DNA of 64,000 nucleotides from CBDCUW01 sp965222745. GTDB lineage: Bacteria; Planctomycetota; Planctomycetia; Pirellulales; Pirellulaceae. Positions 25,170 to 33,951 of the stretch are shown piece after piece (position 1 is the stretch's first letter; each line of letters starts with the position of its first letter). The stretch is taken from assembly GCA_965222745.1 (NCBI GenBank), contig CBDCUW010000003.1:248001-312000 (forward strand). Reading direction: 5' to 3'. The notes under the pieces are model-generated. The model was not told where the DNA came from. It did not search any database and saw only the letters and a program-made list of their open reading frames with translations. The position numbers were made by a program, and so were the translations under genes.

Positions 25170-26360
25170 GTGACAATTTCCAACCTTCGTCGCGCGTTGA
25201 TGGTTCTCGCCCTGCTAGCAGCAACGGTGGGCCTGGTTGGGGCGGCATGGATGTGGGGCCGCAGCCAGCATGAAGCGACGTCCGGCAATCTGTCAAACCT
25301 TAACGCAAAGTCTCCGGCGAAGCAGTCCTCCCCTCCTGATCAGCATCTTGTTTCTGGCGGCTCGATGGCCCCAACTCTGCGAGGCCCATCGTGTCATGCA
25401 AGGTGTGGTGCCTGCCAATTGGATTGGGTGGTCGACTTGGCTACCCATTCGATGCCGCGTCACCGCCGATTGTGTTCCCATTGTGGCGGCGTCCTTGAAG
25501 TCGATTGCGAAGTCCGACATGACGACGTGGTCAAGATCCGGAAACTCGATCCGATGAAGCTTCCCGGCAGAGGCGAGTTGGTCGCGGTGCGTGGCGACGA
25601 TCGTCCCAGCTACGTCAAGCGAGTGATTGGTTTTCCCGGTGAAACGATCGACGTTGCCCCGGACGGTGTGCACCTGACCATCAACCGCCGCCGGGTGGAA
25701 GATGTTTTGGTGGAAGAAATCGGAATCGACAACATGCCTTCCTTCCTGGTCGATCATGACGCGTCTCGAAAAGAATCTCGCTGGTCAGCCGAAGCGAGTT
25801 GGCGCCGCGATGATCGCCGCCGTTGGCAAGTGGTCGATGCGCCGCACACTTGGCTGGTTTATCACCACCAAAGCGTCTACGACCAGAATCGGCCCAGCCC
25901 GGTGTGGGATGATTATCAATACAATGTCACGTCGGTTCGGAAACTCTTCCCCGTCGATCGACTCATCTTGTCGGGAAACATCGAATCGGCTGCTGCAAAA
26001 GCGATCGACGTCGCTTTCTGGACTTCCCATGGAAGTCTGCTCGTCACCGTTCCGCTCGCCGGCAACCAGCGTTTTACGACATCGTGTTATCGGGGGATCG
26101 CCGCCGACGGCCTGCCGGTAGGTCCCCAGCGGCCCATCGCCATTCGCGCACAAGGTGATTCCCTGACGATCTCCTCGTTGGCCATCAAGCGATTGGTTGA
26201 ATACCGACTGCGGCGCCGCGATGACCGCAAGCAGTACCCGCTGCCCATCAGCTACGGCCAACTCTTTCTGTTGGGCGACAACGTTCCGGTATCGGTCGAC
26301 AGCCGAAACACCGGGCTCGTTCCGCTGGAAAACATCCTTGGCCTCGCCACTCGGCGGTAG
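25170..26360 (+). CDS. Signal peptidase I-like protein with inserted zinc ribbon
   Basis: 396 residues. An N-terminal membrane helix (LMVLALLAATVGLVGAAWMWG) is followed by the S26 catalytic Ser segment SGGSMAPTLRG. Just after it comes an insert with four cysteines (CHARCGAC and LCSHCGG) in CxxC pairs, a probable zinc ribbon. The second part has the S26 box with catalytic Lys (SYVKRVIGFPGETID), an unusually long middle region (to about residue 350), and the C-terminal box FLLGDNVPVSVDSR, close to the canonical GDNxxxSxDSR. So both Ser and Lys of the catalytic dyad are present. It should be membrane-bound with the active site in the periplasm. The function as a preprotein peptidase is likely but the insert suggests specialised substrates. 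Divergent from fabH. Confidence 0.82.
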   Translation: MTISNLRRALMVLALLAATVGLVGAAWMWGRSQHEATSGNLSNLNAKSPAKQSSPPDQHLVSGGSMAPTLRGPSCHARCGACQLDWVVDLATHSMPRHRRLCSHCGGVLEVDCEVRHDDVVKIRKLDPMKLPGRGELVAVRGDDRPSYVKRVIGFPGETIDVAPDGVHLTINRRRVEDVLVEEIGIDNMPSFLVDHDASRKESRWSAEASWRRDDRRRWQVVDAPHTWLVYHHQSVYDQNRPSPVWDDYQYNVTSVRKLFPVDRLILSGNIESAAAKAIDVAFWTSHGSLLVTVPLAGNQRFTTSCYRGIAADGLPVGPQRPIAIRAQGDSLTISSLAIKRLVEYRLRRRDDRKQYPLPISYGQLFLLGDNVPVSVDSRNTGLVPLENILGLATRR

Positions 26361-26363
26361 CCG

Positions 26364-27188
26364 CTAGCCGTCCCGAAGTCCGACTTGTTGCATCAGTTTG
26401 TCGGTCGCCTGATAAGCCTCTTCCACCCACTGCACGATCTTGGACGGGTCGGGCGAATACTCCAGTTCGATCGATACTGCGCCGTCCAAACCAAGCTCCT
26501 TGATCGCCTGCAAGTAAGGTGCAAACTTAACCACTCCGCGTCCGGGCGGTAAGTCTCCGTGGACCTTGCCGTCGCAATCGCTGATGTGAACATGAGTCGC
26601 TTTGCCTCGCAACAATTCCAACTCGTGCGGCGAGGTGTCGGCAAGAACCAGGTGGCTGACGTCGATGTTGGCCTTCACGTTGGGCTGGTCGCAATCGTCA
26701 ATGAACCGAGCCATTTCGGGCACGCTGTTCAGCAGGCTCAGGCGAAACGGTTCCAGTTCCAATGCGATGTCCAAGTCGCGTTCACCAGCGTACTGCCCCA
26801 ATTCTCGCACACATTCCACCCCCCATTGCCACTGCGCCTCGGGCGGAATCACTTCTCGTTGCCAAATGTACTCACCAATCACCAGCAACAAATTTTTGGA
26901 TTCGAAGGTCTTGGCAAGATCGAGAAATTTTTTGGTGCGTTGCAGATGGAATTGGCGAACCGGTTCATTGAAATCGATCAACCCTGCTGACACGACCACC
27001 GTCGAAACGATCGGCAGGCTGTTTGACTGGCAGGTGTCTCGGATCAGCGCGACTTCATCGTTGCTGATCGTCATCGCTTCGGTGAAGATGTCGACCGAAT
27101 CGAATCCAATTCGCGCGATGTGCTGGAGCCCTGTCTTCGTGTCGACACCTGCCTGATCAAAGGCACTGTTGATGATTCCAAGTTTCAT
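26364..27188 (-). CDS. Sugar phosphate isomerase/epimerase (xylose isomerase-like TIM barrel)
   Basis: 274 residues without signal peptide, so cytoplasmic. The AP_endonuc_2/xylose isomerase-like barrel is recognisable from DSVDIFTEA (first acidic strand), LLLVIGEYIW, IALELEPFRLSL (metal-binding Glu), VKANIDVSHLVLAD (Asp/His metal site), THVHISDCDG (His/Asp) and GAVSIELEYS (last Glu). These residues form the divalent metal site used for ketose-aldose or epimerase chemistry. The substrate cannot be inferred. Its stop is three bases from the stop of the signal peptidase-like gene (convergent). Length and lack of insertions are normal for the family. Confidence 0.85.
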   Translation of the reverse strand: MKLGIINSAFDQAGVDTKTGLQHIARIGFDSVDIFTEAMTISNDEVALIRDTCQSNSLPIVSTVVVSAGLIDFNEPVRQFHLQRTKKFLDLAKTFESKNLLLVIGEYIWQREVIPPEAQWQWGVECVRELGQYAGERDLDIALELEPFRLSLLNSVPEMARFIDDCDQPNVKANIDVSHLVLADTSPHELELLRGKATHVHISDCDGKVHGDLPPGRGVVKFAPYLQAIKELGLDGAVSIELEYSPDPSKIVQWVEEAYQATDKLMQQVGLRDG

Positions 27189-27304
27189 GACGGACCCTGT
27201 CGGTCAAACCTATTGGCGAAAACGTCAATTTAGCCGACAGGGAATTCTCCGCAAACCTCGCCGCCGCGATCCCTTTCGAAACGGCTGCCAACGCAAGCTT
27301 GCAT

Positions 27305-28162
27305 CTACTTCGGTTCAATCAGCCGCCGTTCGACCAGATAGCTTGTGTAGGCCGGGGAGATCGCCCGTGCATCGCCAATGGAAGAAGACAGAAGCTCCAT
27401 CACGGGCTCTGCCTGCCAAACCTTCTTTCCGCTACTGTCCTGGGCAAAAACCTTCCAATAGTGAAAGCGGGCGAAACCGATTCTCCAGGCGGAGCCGTCG
27501 CCGCTTGTCGCCTCGACCAGCAGCAAGGCTTCCGGATCGGTACCGTTGGCAAGCGAAAAGATCGCGCCGTCCAAAACGCCTTGCTCCTTGGAAGCATAAC
27601 GGTGCAGCGGGGTCGGCTTGAGCTCCAATTCGATTTGATCTCCACGAGGATCTTCCAGCGTGGCCGAATACCGACGAGCGATTCCCCGCATCTGAGTCAA
27701 ACGCAAACGCGCGTCGAGACGCGGTTTGGGAACATTCTCCACGCTCTGCCACTGGATTCCCGGTTGGGTGGGGCGCCAGACAAGCTGCTCGCCGTATCGA
27801 GCAATCAGGCCTCGTTCAGAAAGTGAATGCAATTCGTGTCGCATGCTGTTTTGTTTGTCATTGCCATAGGTGAAGATGCTGCCAATGACCTGAGGCCGTT
27901 GATTGCGGTGCCAGATGAAAACACACCCCTTCTGCCCAGTACCGCGGGTCGGGTTGTCCCAATTCAGCACAGGCGTTGAATAGAAGTCCAGCGGCTGTTC
28001 ATCGCCGGCCGTTTCGATCCGCAACTGGCGCCCCAGTTCGATCAAATCGCCGAAGATCGTCATCGTGGCCGATTCAACTTCTTGTTCTTGCGAGCAGACC
28101 GACGTCACGGCGATGCAAACGATGATCAACGACAGAAGCTGTCTCAAAACCGGAACTCGCAT
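27305..28162 (-). CDS. Secreted protein of unknown function
   Basis: 285 residues from the ATG at 28162, which has AGGAGG eight bases upstream; a GTG at 28177 is the longer alternative. Signal peptide VLRQLLSLIIVCIAVTSVCS. The mature part contains FYSTPVLNWDNPTRGTGQKGCVFIWHRNQRPQ, then YSATLEDPRGDQIELELKPTPLHRY and SAWRIGFARFHYWKVFAQDSS. The pattern looks like a beta-rich domain. I recall similar secreted unknowns in Rhodopirellula-type genomes but cannot give a family name. Separated by 116 bases from the isomerase gene on the same strand, so cotranscription is possible. No catalytic motif noted. Confidence 0.68.
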   Translation of the reverse strand: MRVPVLRQLLSLIIVCIAVTSVCSQEQEVESATMTIFGDLIELGRQLRIETAGDEQPLDFYSTPVLNWDNPTRGTGQKGCVFIWHRNQRPQVIGSIFTYGNDKQNSMRHELHSLSERGLIARYGEQLVWRPTQPGIQWQSVENVPKPRLDARLRLTQMRGIARRYSATLEDPRGDQIELELKPTPLHRYASKEQGVLDGAIFSLANGTDPEALLLVEATSGDGSAWRIGFARFHYWKVFAQDSSGKKVWQAEPVMELLSSSIGDARAISPAYTSYLVERRLIEPK

Positions 28163-28545
28163 GGGGATCCTCCTCACTCGTGGCGATGCCCACGATCAGG
28201 CAATCGGAAATCGAAAAGAAATGGGAAATCGTGCTTTGGCGAACGTGATTAAAATAACCGAAAATCAGACGTTATGCCTGAAATTGTGTGTCGGGAAAAT
28301 CGTTTCGCTACCCCTGAGACCCGCCGGACGAGCGTGCCTGCCCCTTTTTGTCGCATCAAGCCAGTCTCTCTCTGCCGTTGGCGTCTTTTGCGATATACTC
28401 CCGATCGTTGACTTCCGTCTGCGGCGGCGGTTGGCAATGCGTATCGGAAATCCTTCCAGCACGCGCTGGATCGATGGGTCCTTCTCCCGATACCGCAGTT
28501 CTTGTCTACCGCACGTTGATTTGCTGCCATTGGAGGGTTTGAGCA
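28163..28545. other. Divergent intergenic region
   Basis: About 380 bases between the secreted unknown (minus) and the desaturase (plus). It must carry both promoters. Frames on both strands crossing it are shadows. I cannot point to a -35/-10 pair with confidence and see no RNA gene. Confidence 0.4.
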
Positions 28546-29532
28546 ATGCCGATTCGGAATCCGGCTGACTATCGATCGATCGCCTGGGTCGCGTGTGCGG
28601 TTCTGCTGGTGGTAGCCCAGTACTGCAACCCCGACTGGATCGTCTATCTCTGTCCGGTGAGTTGCTATGTGGCGATTGCTTGTGGCACGATCGCACACAA
28701 TCACAATCATAGGCCAACTTTTACCCGCCGGAGATGGAACCATGCGTTTGGGCACGTGTTGACGATCTTCTACGGTTACCCAACGTTGATGTGGGTTCCG
28801 ACTCACAATCTGAACCACCACCGCTTCACCAACCGTCCGGGTGATGCGACAGCGACCTGGCGATACACGAACAAGCACAATCTGTGGGTCGCTGTAACTT
28901 ATCCATTCGTATCGGGCTACTTTCAGAGCTTTCCCATCAAAGACTATGTCCGGCGCGCGAAAGATCGAAAGCCGAACCTCTATGCGCGCATTCGGTTTCA
29001 GTACATTTTCTGGATTGGCACTTACGTGTGCATGGGGATTCTGGCGGCGATGATCTACCACCGACAACAAACGGGACTTGGGCTCTACGTGTGGTTCTTT
29101 TCGCTCATCCTGCCTGCGATCTGCTCCAGCACGATCATCATGTTCTTCAACTTCATCCAACATGTGCACACCGACGCCTGGTCCGAGCATGATCACTCGC
29201 GAAACTTTACCGGCAGATGGTTCAACTTTCTATTTTTCAATAATGGCTACCACACCGCTCACCACGAAAACCCCGCATTGCACTGGAGTGAGTTACCGGA
29301 AGCTCACGCGGCGATCGCCGACTCGATCAACCCGAAGTTGAACGAACGCAATCTCGTTTGGTTCCTGTTTCGCCAGTACGCGTTGTCCTTGATCTTTCCC
29401 TCCCAGGGAACTCAGCAACTGGGGTCACCGCCGAGTGAAAATCCCAGCCATCTGAAAAAAGAGGTGCCACCACCCAAGGGGCGAAAGACCCAGCGCGGCA
29501 GTGCCGCGGGCCAAAGCAGCCTGATGAGATAG
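28546..29532 (+). CDS. Membrane fatty acid desaturase / hydroxylase
   Basis: 328 residues. The three histidine boxes of the di-iron desaturase family are present: HNHNH near residue 52, HNLNHHR near 88, and HTAHH near 237, with further His at QHVHTDAW. Membrane segments include IAWVACAVLLVVAQY and the pair around residues 155-205 (FIWIGTYVCMGILAAMIY, FSLILPAICSSTIIMFF). It should introduce a double bond or hydroxyl group into an acyl chain using oxygen and an electron donor. The C-terminus is odd: after about residue 315 the sequence (QRGSAAGQSSLMR) is encoded by a copy of a dispersed repeat, which also provides the TAG stop. The functional domain ends earlier, near residue 285, so the tail is probably neutral. 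Divergent from the secreted unknown. Confidence 0.87.
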   Translation: MPIRNPADYRSIAWVACAVLLVVAQYCNPDWIVYLCPVSCYVAIACGTIAHNHNHRPTFTRRRWNHAFGHVLTIFYGYPTLMWVPTHNLNHHRFTNRPGDATATWRYTNKHNLWVAVTYPFVSGYFQSFPIKDYVRRAKDRKPNLYARIRFQYIFWIGTYVCMGILAAMIYHRQQTGLGLYVWFFSLILPAICSSTIIMFFNFIQHVHTDAWSEHDHSRNFTGRWFNFLFFNNGYHTAHHENPALHWSELPEAHAAIADSINPKLNERNLVWFLFRQYALSLIFPSQGTQQLGSPPSENPSHLKKEVPPPKGRKTQRGSAAGQSSLMR

Positions 29533-29611
29533 CCACAAAAAACGCCAAAAGCCACAAAAAGTTTCACGTGGCTAAGAAATCTGCGCACGTCGAAAAGCTT
29601 TTCGCCGTTAG
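29491..29611 (+). repeat. Dispersed repeat, copy B
   Basis: Matches copy A (22074-22212) from CAGCGCGGC through GCGGGCCAAAGCAGCCTGATGAGA-type sequence to the tail, with a 12-base deletion inside the hairpin, leaving TAGCCAC (29530-29536) and GTGGCTA (29568-29574) as the arms. The first 13 codons and the stop of this copy are read as the end of the desaturase gene. Confidence 0.75.
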
Positions 29612-29885
29612 CAGCACGAAGAAGAAAGCTGGCGATAGAAAGAGCAGCGAGGAGATCTGGCCACCGCGCACTCTTTTCTTATTCGCGTGATTCGTACTAT
29701 TCGTGGTTACCTTCTCTTCGCTGTTCTCCCGCTTGAGTCGGGAAATTACGTGGTTTTCAAGCGGCGATCGGCGGGGGATCGTGGGTTGTGGGCTCCGCCG
29801 TCTGTGGTGTTTCGAAAATTGATTTCGGAAAATTCCTAAGAAACCAGGCCGTGGCGGGTCTTCCTTTTGAGAGGATGAACTCGTC
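29612..29885. other. Intergenic region upstream of the ECF operon
   Basis: About 275 bases. It includes the phrase ATTCGCGTGATTCGTACT followed by ATTCGTGGTTACC, a degenerate direct repeat of a kind often found dispersed in bacterial genomes. The promoter for the sigma operon must lie here, but no clear box is seen. Confidence 0.4.
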
Positions 29886-30476
29886 GTGATTCAGAACTGC
29901 CTGGTGCAGCGAACAGAATTGATGTTGAAGCCGACTCCCCGAGTCAACCAATCCGGTGTACAGGGTACGCGCGAGCGTGCCCTGCGCACTTTGTTTGATA
30001 CCGAGGAAACGGCTCTGCTGCGTTATGCGTTTTCACTGACCGGTCGTCGTGCGGTAGCCGAGGAGATTGTGCAGGAAGTCTTCCTGCAGCTGCACCTGCA
30101 CTGGGACGAGGTTGATTCTCCCCGGTCCTGGTTGTTCTGCAGCGTGCGTAACCGGGCCTACAACCACGTCCGCGACAATCAGCGGGAAGTTCTTCGCAGT
30201 GACGAGGGCCAATTGCCCGCTGCCGGCGCCGAAGAGGAGACGGCCGAGGCGATGCTACTGCGAATGGAACTTACCGGTGCCCTACGACAGAGCTTGGAGG
30301 AACTCGACAAGACAGATCGACAACTGGTGAAGTTGAAATACTTCGAGGGACTCAAGTATCGCGACATCAGCGCCCAAACAGGTCTCAGCGTTAGCAACGT
30401 CGGCTACCGACTTCACCATATTTTGAAAGAGTTGGCTGGCAAGCTGCGCCCGCTCGGAATCGACGAAATCTCATGA
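29886..30476 (+). CDS. ECF RNA polymerase sigma factor
   Basis: 196 residues from a GTG at 29886, which has AGAGGA ten bases upstream; an ATG at 29922 lacks a ribosome site. Region 2 is visible as LFDTEETALLRYAFSLTGRRAVAEEIVQEVFLQL with the DNA-melting part (SPRSWLFCSVRNRAYNHVRD). Region 4 is LEELDKTDRQLVKLKYFEGLKYRDISAQTGLSVSNVGYRLHHILKEL, a helix-turn-helix that would bind the -35 element. The stop overlaps the start of the VWA gene by four bases (ATGA). The neighbour's N-terminus resembles an anti-sigma protein, so the sigma factor is probably held inactive by it at the membrane until a signal arrives. Likely target: its own operon. Confidence 0.9.
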   Translation: MIQNCLVQRTELMLKPTPRVNQSGVQGTRERALRTLFDTEETALLRYAFSLTGRRAVAEEIVQEVFLQLHLHWDEVDSPRSWLFCSVRNRAYNHVRDNQREVLRSDEGQLPAAGAEEETAEAMLLRMELTGALRQSLEELDKTDRQLVKLKYFEGLKYRDISAQTGLSVSNVGYRLHHILKELAGKLRPLGIDEIS

Positions 30477-33400
30477 AAGAAGAATCGCAACCCACCGGGA
30501 TCGAACCGGGACTCGAAGCTCGCATCGTCGCCCTTGTGTTGGGCGAAGCGTCCGACTTCGAACGTGACGAACTGAATCGCCTGATCAAAGAGCGACCGGA
30601 ATTGGCCGCTTTCCAAGCAGAGTTCCAGCGCGTGCATGGATTGTTGCTCGATGTTGCGACGGGCGAATCGGCTGCGGAGGGTGATGACTGGAAACTGTCT
30701 GCGGAAAGACGCGACGCCGTATTGGCGGTGATTGGCGGGGAGGCGGGACAGCAGCCGCCACAGCAGGTGGTCAGCAAGAAGTTTGTCGATCAGCCAGGCT
30801 CGCGGAAGCGAAGTTTTTTCTGGAGCTTCGCCAAAGTAGCGGCGGTGCTTTGTATCACCGGCATCTTCGGAAGCTTGGCGATTCCATCACTGCTGGACAG
30901 CGACTCGGTCGGTTCTGCCGGGCACAGACAATTGGGCCTTGCCTTGCACAACTATCGTTCCGCGGAGCCGTCCCAAGGAAGGTACGATCGGCAATTTTTC
31001 GCAGATGACGCGTCAGGCACGAAGGCTTTCCTATTGGATGGGGCGGCGTCCATGGCTGCTGACGAAGAACTTTTCCTGGCAGAGCCGCAGGCCGAGATGG
31101 AGAGCTACGGGGAAAGTTCAAGATCGGCTCTTTCCGATATCCGAGACAGCCTTGCGAGTAATGCGGCTTCGCCAGGCGGTAATACTTTGCCGGCTCCCTA
31201 CTACATGGAGGACGACGTGCAGTACTACCCAACGCCGCCAACCGTCCAACCGCCGCAAGATACGCCGGCATCGGGGGAAAACCGTACGGCCGAAAGACAC
31301 AGCCGTTCTGGCCAGGAATACGGCAACGGATCGCAGCCAGCGGGTCAACCTGCTGCTCCCGGCGACCGGCAATCGGCTTGGTCGTATCGATACAGTCGAG
31401 ACGGCGGTCTTCCGGCCAATTCGCAGCCGGCCGCACCGCAGGCGATCGACGGCAAAGCATCTCCTCAACATCTTTGGGGTGCCTTCGGATCAGCAACTGC
31501 CGGGCAAGTGGTCGACGACATCGGGCAAGTGGCCGACGACATGCTGTCCCTTCCGATGAATGTTGACAGCCGTGGCGAAGTCGACGCCGCGGAGCCAGCG
31601 ATATCATCGGCTTCGACAGGGAACGGGCCCGATGCCGGGGCGATGGCGATGGGTGAAGTCCGTCGTCTACCACCGGGTGGATATGGATTGCCACTCGATG
31701 TGGCAGCGGAGGCTCAGCTTGATGGGGGAGGTTCGGAAACGGCGGACCAGGGGCAGGACGCATCGAATCAGCCCATGTCGATGCTGGGTCCGGGCACCCG
31801 GCCTGCGAAGAAGAAAGAGAGTGAGAGTGCTTTTGACTTCCCGTCACTCGACTTTCAATCGCAGGAGCAGAATTCTCGATGGCATGTCGCTCAAGGTCAG
31901 CCGCAGCGCAGGATCGAGATGGCTACTCCGCAATTATTGATCGGTCCAGAGGAAGAGGCGCTCACTGAGTTGGATGAAAATGGTGATGGCAGCGAGGCAA
32001 GCGGCGGCCGGATGGGCGGCGGTGGGTTTGGCGGTGGTGGACATGGCTTTGGCGGGATGGCGATGGCCGAGGGAAGGAACAAAGAGATTCCCGCGGCGCC
32101 CCAGTCGGAGGAGTTCTTGCGAAGGGAATTGGACTCTTGGGCCGATCAGGCTGAATCGGGCAAACATTCCGTGACGGCTGGCGATGCCGACTTCGTTCGT
32201 GATGAGAGTCGCGCTTCAGGCGGAGACGGAGAGGCGAACTATTCGGTAATGGTTCCCGACGCCGCGTTTGGTCCGCACTACAGCGAATTGCAGAAGGGAC
32301 TGGCGAAGTCCGAGGATGCGCCTGGTCACGACTACGACAAAAATGACGAAGCCTATTGGCAGCGCATTCCGTCGCAGAGATATGAGGGACGAGGTGAATG
32401 GCAAAAACAGTTCGACCAGGTAGCAGGCTCAGGCCAGCGTCGATGGCGCGAATATGTTCCCCCCATGCTGGAGGGCGAGTTCGAATCGAAGACGAGAACG
32501 CGGACAACCAAGTCGGCTGCCCCCGCCGGTCTGAACGAGAAGACCGCTGAAAACGAAGCCTTTTCTACCTTCTCGCTGCACGTGAGCGACGTTTCGTTCA
32601 AGTTGGCTCGAACCGCACTCTCTCAAGGCCACTGGCCGGAAGCTGCCAAGGTTCGTATCGAAGAATTCGTCAACGCTTTCGACTACGGCGATCCGATGCC
32701 CAGCCAGAGCGAAAAAGTTGCCTGCCGCGTGGAACAGTCCATTCACCCCTTCCTGCAACAGCGAAACCTGCTTCGCGTCTCGATGCGAACGGCGGCCGCG
32801 GGACGTTCGAGCAATACTCCGCTGCGATTGACGTTGTTGTTGGATAACTCCGGATCGATGGAACGAATCGATCGTCAGCAGACACTGCGACGTGCCTTCG
32901 CCCTGCTTGCCGGGCAGCTCAAGCCGATCGACCAGGTCACCCTGATCAGTTTCGCACGCCAGCCGCGATTGATGGCTGACAAGGTAAGCGGAGCGCAGGC
33001 ACAACAATTGGTTCAAGCCATTGAGGATTTGCCCAGCGAAGGTGGCACCAATATCGAAGCCGCTTTGCGACTGGCTTTTGAAAAAGCGCGGGAGCATCAA
33101 GTGGACGGTGCACAGAATCGCATCGTTTTGCTGACCGATGGTGCCGTCAATCTGGGAAATGCCAACCCCGAAAGCTTGTCGCGAATGATCGCATCCATGC
33201 GCGATGCGGGCATCGCTTTTGATGCGGCCGGGATCAGTGCCGAGGGATTGAACGATGAAATCTTGGAAGCGTTGACTCGTCAAGGCGACGGTCGTTACTA
33301 CCTGCTCGATTCTCCCGAAGCTGCCGATGATGGTTTTGTCCGTCAGATCGCCGGCGCCCTGCGCCCCTCGGCCAAGAATGTGAAAGTGCAAGTCGAGTTC

Positions 33401-33862
33401 AATCCGAAACGGGTTGGCCGCTACAAGCTTTTAGGCTTTGAAAAGCATCGCCTGAAGCAGGAAGACTTCCGCAACGACAAAGTGGATGCCGCTGAAATGG
33501 CAGCGGCAGAGGCGGGAGTTGCGGTCTATCAATTCGAAGCCAAGCCGGATGGCGAAGGAGATGTCGGTTTGGTTTCGGTGCGATTTCGTGATCTGTCGAC
33601 CGGGCAAATGGTCGAACAATGTTGGCCCATTCCCTACCAGGCTGACGCTCCGCGTCTGGACCAGGCCGCCCCGCCGCTGCGCATCGCCGCTTCTGCCGCG
33701 CTGCTGGCGGCGAAACTCCGCGGCGAACCGCTGGGGGAATCGGTCCACTTGAAAACACTGTCCCAACTGATTTCTACGCTGCCCGATCAAGATCGCAACG
33801 CCAGCCGGGTTCAACAGTTTCAGACCATGATTCAACAAGCGCGGCAATTGAGCGGAAAGTGA
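30473..33862 (+). CDS. VWA/DUF3520 (YfbK-like) protein with anti-sigma-like N-terminus
   Basis: 1129 residues. Residues 1-90 resemble a cytoplasmic anti-sigma segment (ARIVALVLGEASDFERDELNRLIKERPELAAF). One membrane helix follows near 118-140 (FAKVAAVLCITGIFGSLAIPSLL), and just after it QLGLALHNYRSAEP, reminiscent of the start of DUF1559 pilin-like proteins. A long low-complexity periplasmic stretch with Pro/Gln and Gly-rich blocks (GGRMGGGGFGGGGHGFGG) extends to about 600. From 690 on it has the YfbK layout: FSLHVSDVSFKLARTALSQG, then a von Willebrand A domain with intact MIDAS (LLLDNSGSMER) and LLTDGAVNLG, and a C-terminal DUF3520-type domain to 1129. It is coupled at both ends to the sigma gene and, closely, to the giant membrane gene. 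Confidence 0.87.
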   Translation: MKEESQPTGIEPGLEARIVALVLGEASDFERDELNRLIKERPELAAFQAEFQRVHGLLLDVATGESAAEGDDWKLSAERRDAVLAVIGGEAGQQPPQQVVSKKFVDQPGSRKRSFFWSFAKVAAVLCITGIFGSLAIPSLLDSDSVGSAGHRQLGLALHNYRSAEPSQGRYDRQFFADDASGTKAFLLDGAASMAADEELFLAEPQAEMESYGESSRSALSDIRDSLASNAASPGGNTLPAPYYMEDDVQYYPTPPTVQPPQDTPASGENRTAERHSRSGQEYGNGSQPAGQPAAPGDRQSAWSYRYSRDGGLPANSQPAAPQAIDGKASPQHLWGAFGSATAGQVVDDIGQVADDMLSLPMNVDSRGEVDAAEPAISSASTGNGPDAGAMAMGEVRRLPPGGYGLPLDVAAEAQLDGGGSETADQGQDASNQPMSMLGPGTRPAKKKESESAFDFPSLDFQSQEQNSRWHVAQGQPQRRIEMATPQLLIGPEEEALTELDENGDGSEASGGRMGGGGFGGGGHGFGGMAMAEGRNKEIPAAPQSEEFLRRELDSWADQAESGKHSVTAGDADFVRDESRASGGDGEANYSVMVPDAAFGPHYSELQKGLAKSEDAPGHDYDKNDEAYWQRIPSQRYEGRGEWQKQFDQVAGSGQRRWREYVPPMLEGEFESKTRTRTTKSAAPAGLNEKTAENEAFSTFSLHVSDVSFKLARTALSQGHWPEAAKVRIEEFVNAFDYGDPMPSQSEKVACRVEQSIHPFLQQRNLLRVSMRTAAAGRSSNTPLRLTLLLDNSGSMERIDRQQTLRRAFALLAGQLKPIDQVTLISFARQPRLMADKVSGAQAQQLVQAIEDLPSEGGTNIEAALRLAFEKAREHQVDGAQNRIVLLTDGAVNLGNANPESLSRMIASMRDAGIAFDAAGISAEGLNDEILEALTRQGDGRYYLLDSPEAADDGFVRQIAGALRPSAKNVKVQVEFNPKRVGRYKLLGFEKHRLKQEDFRNDKVDAAEMAAAEAGVAVYQFEAKPDGEGDVGLVSVRFRDLSTGQMVEQCWPIPYQADAPRLDQAAPPLRIAASAALLAAKLRGEPLGESVHLKTLSQLISTLPDQDRNASRVQQFQTMIQQARQLSGK

Positions 33863-33951
33863 ACGGCGGTTCCTTCGCCTGTTCTCCAATCCAACGATTT
33901 TTACAACGACGAAAAGAAGCTGCGAGTCGCACTCCAGAGGAGCATCCATCG

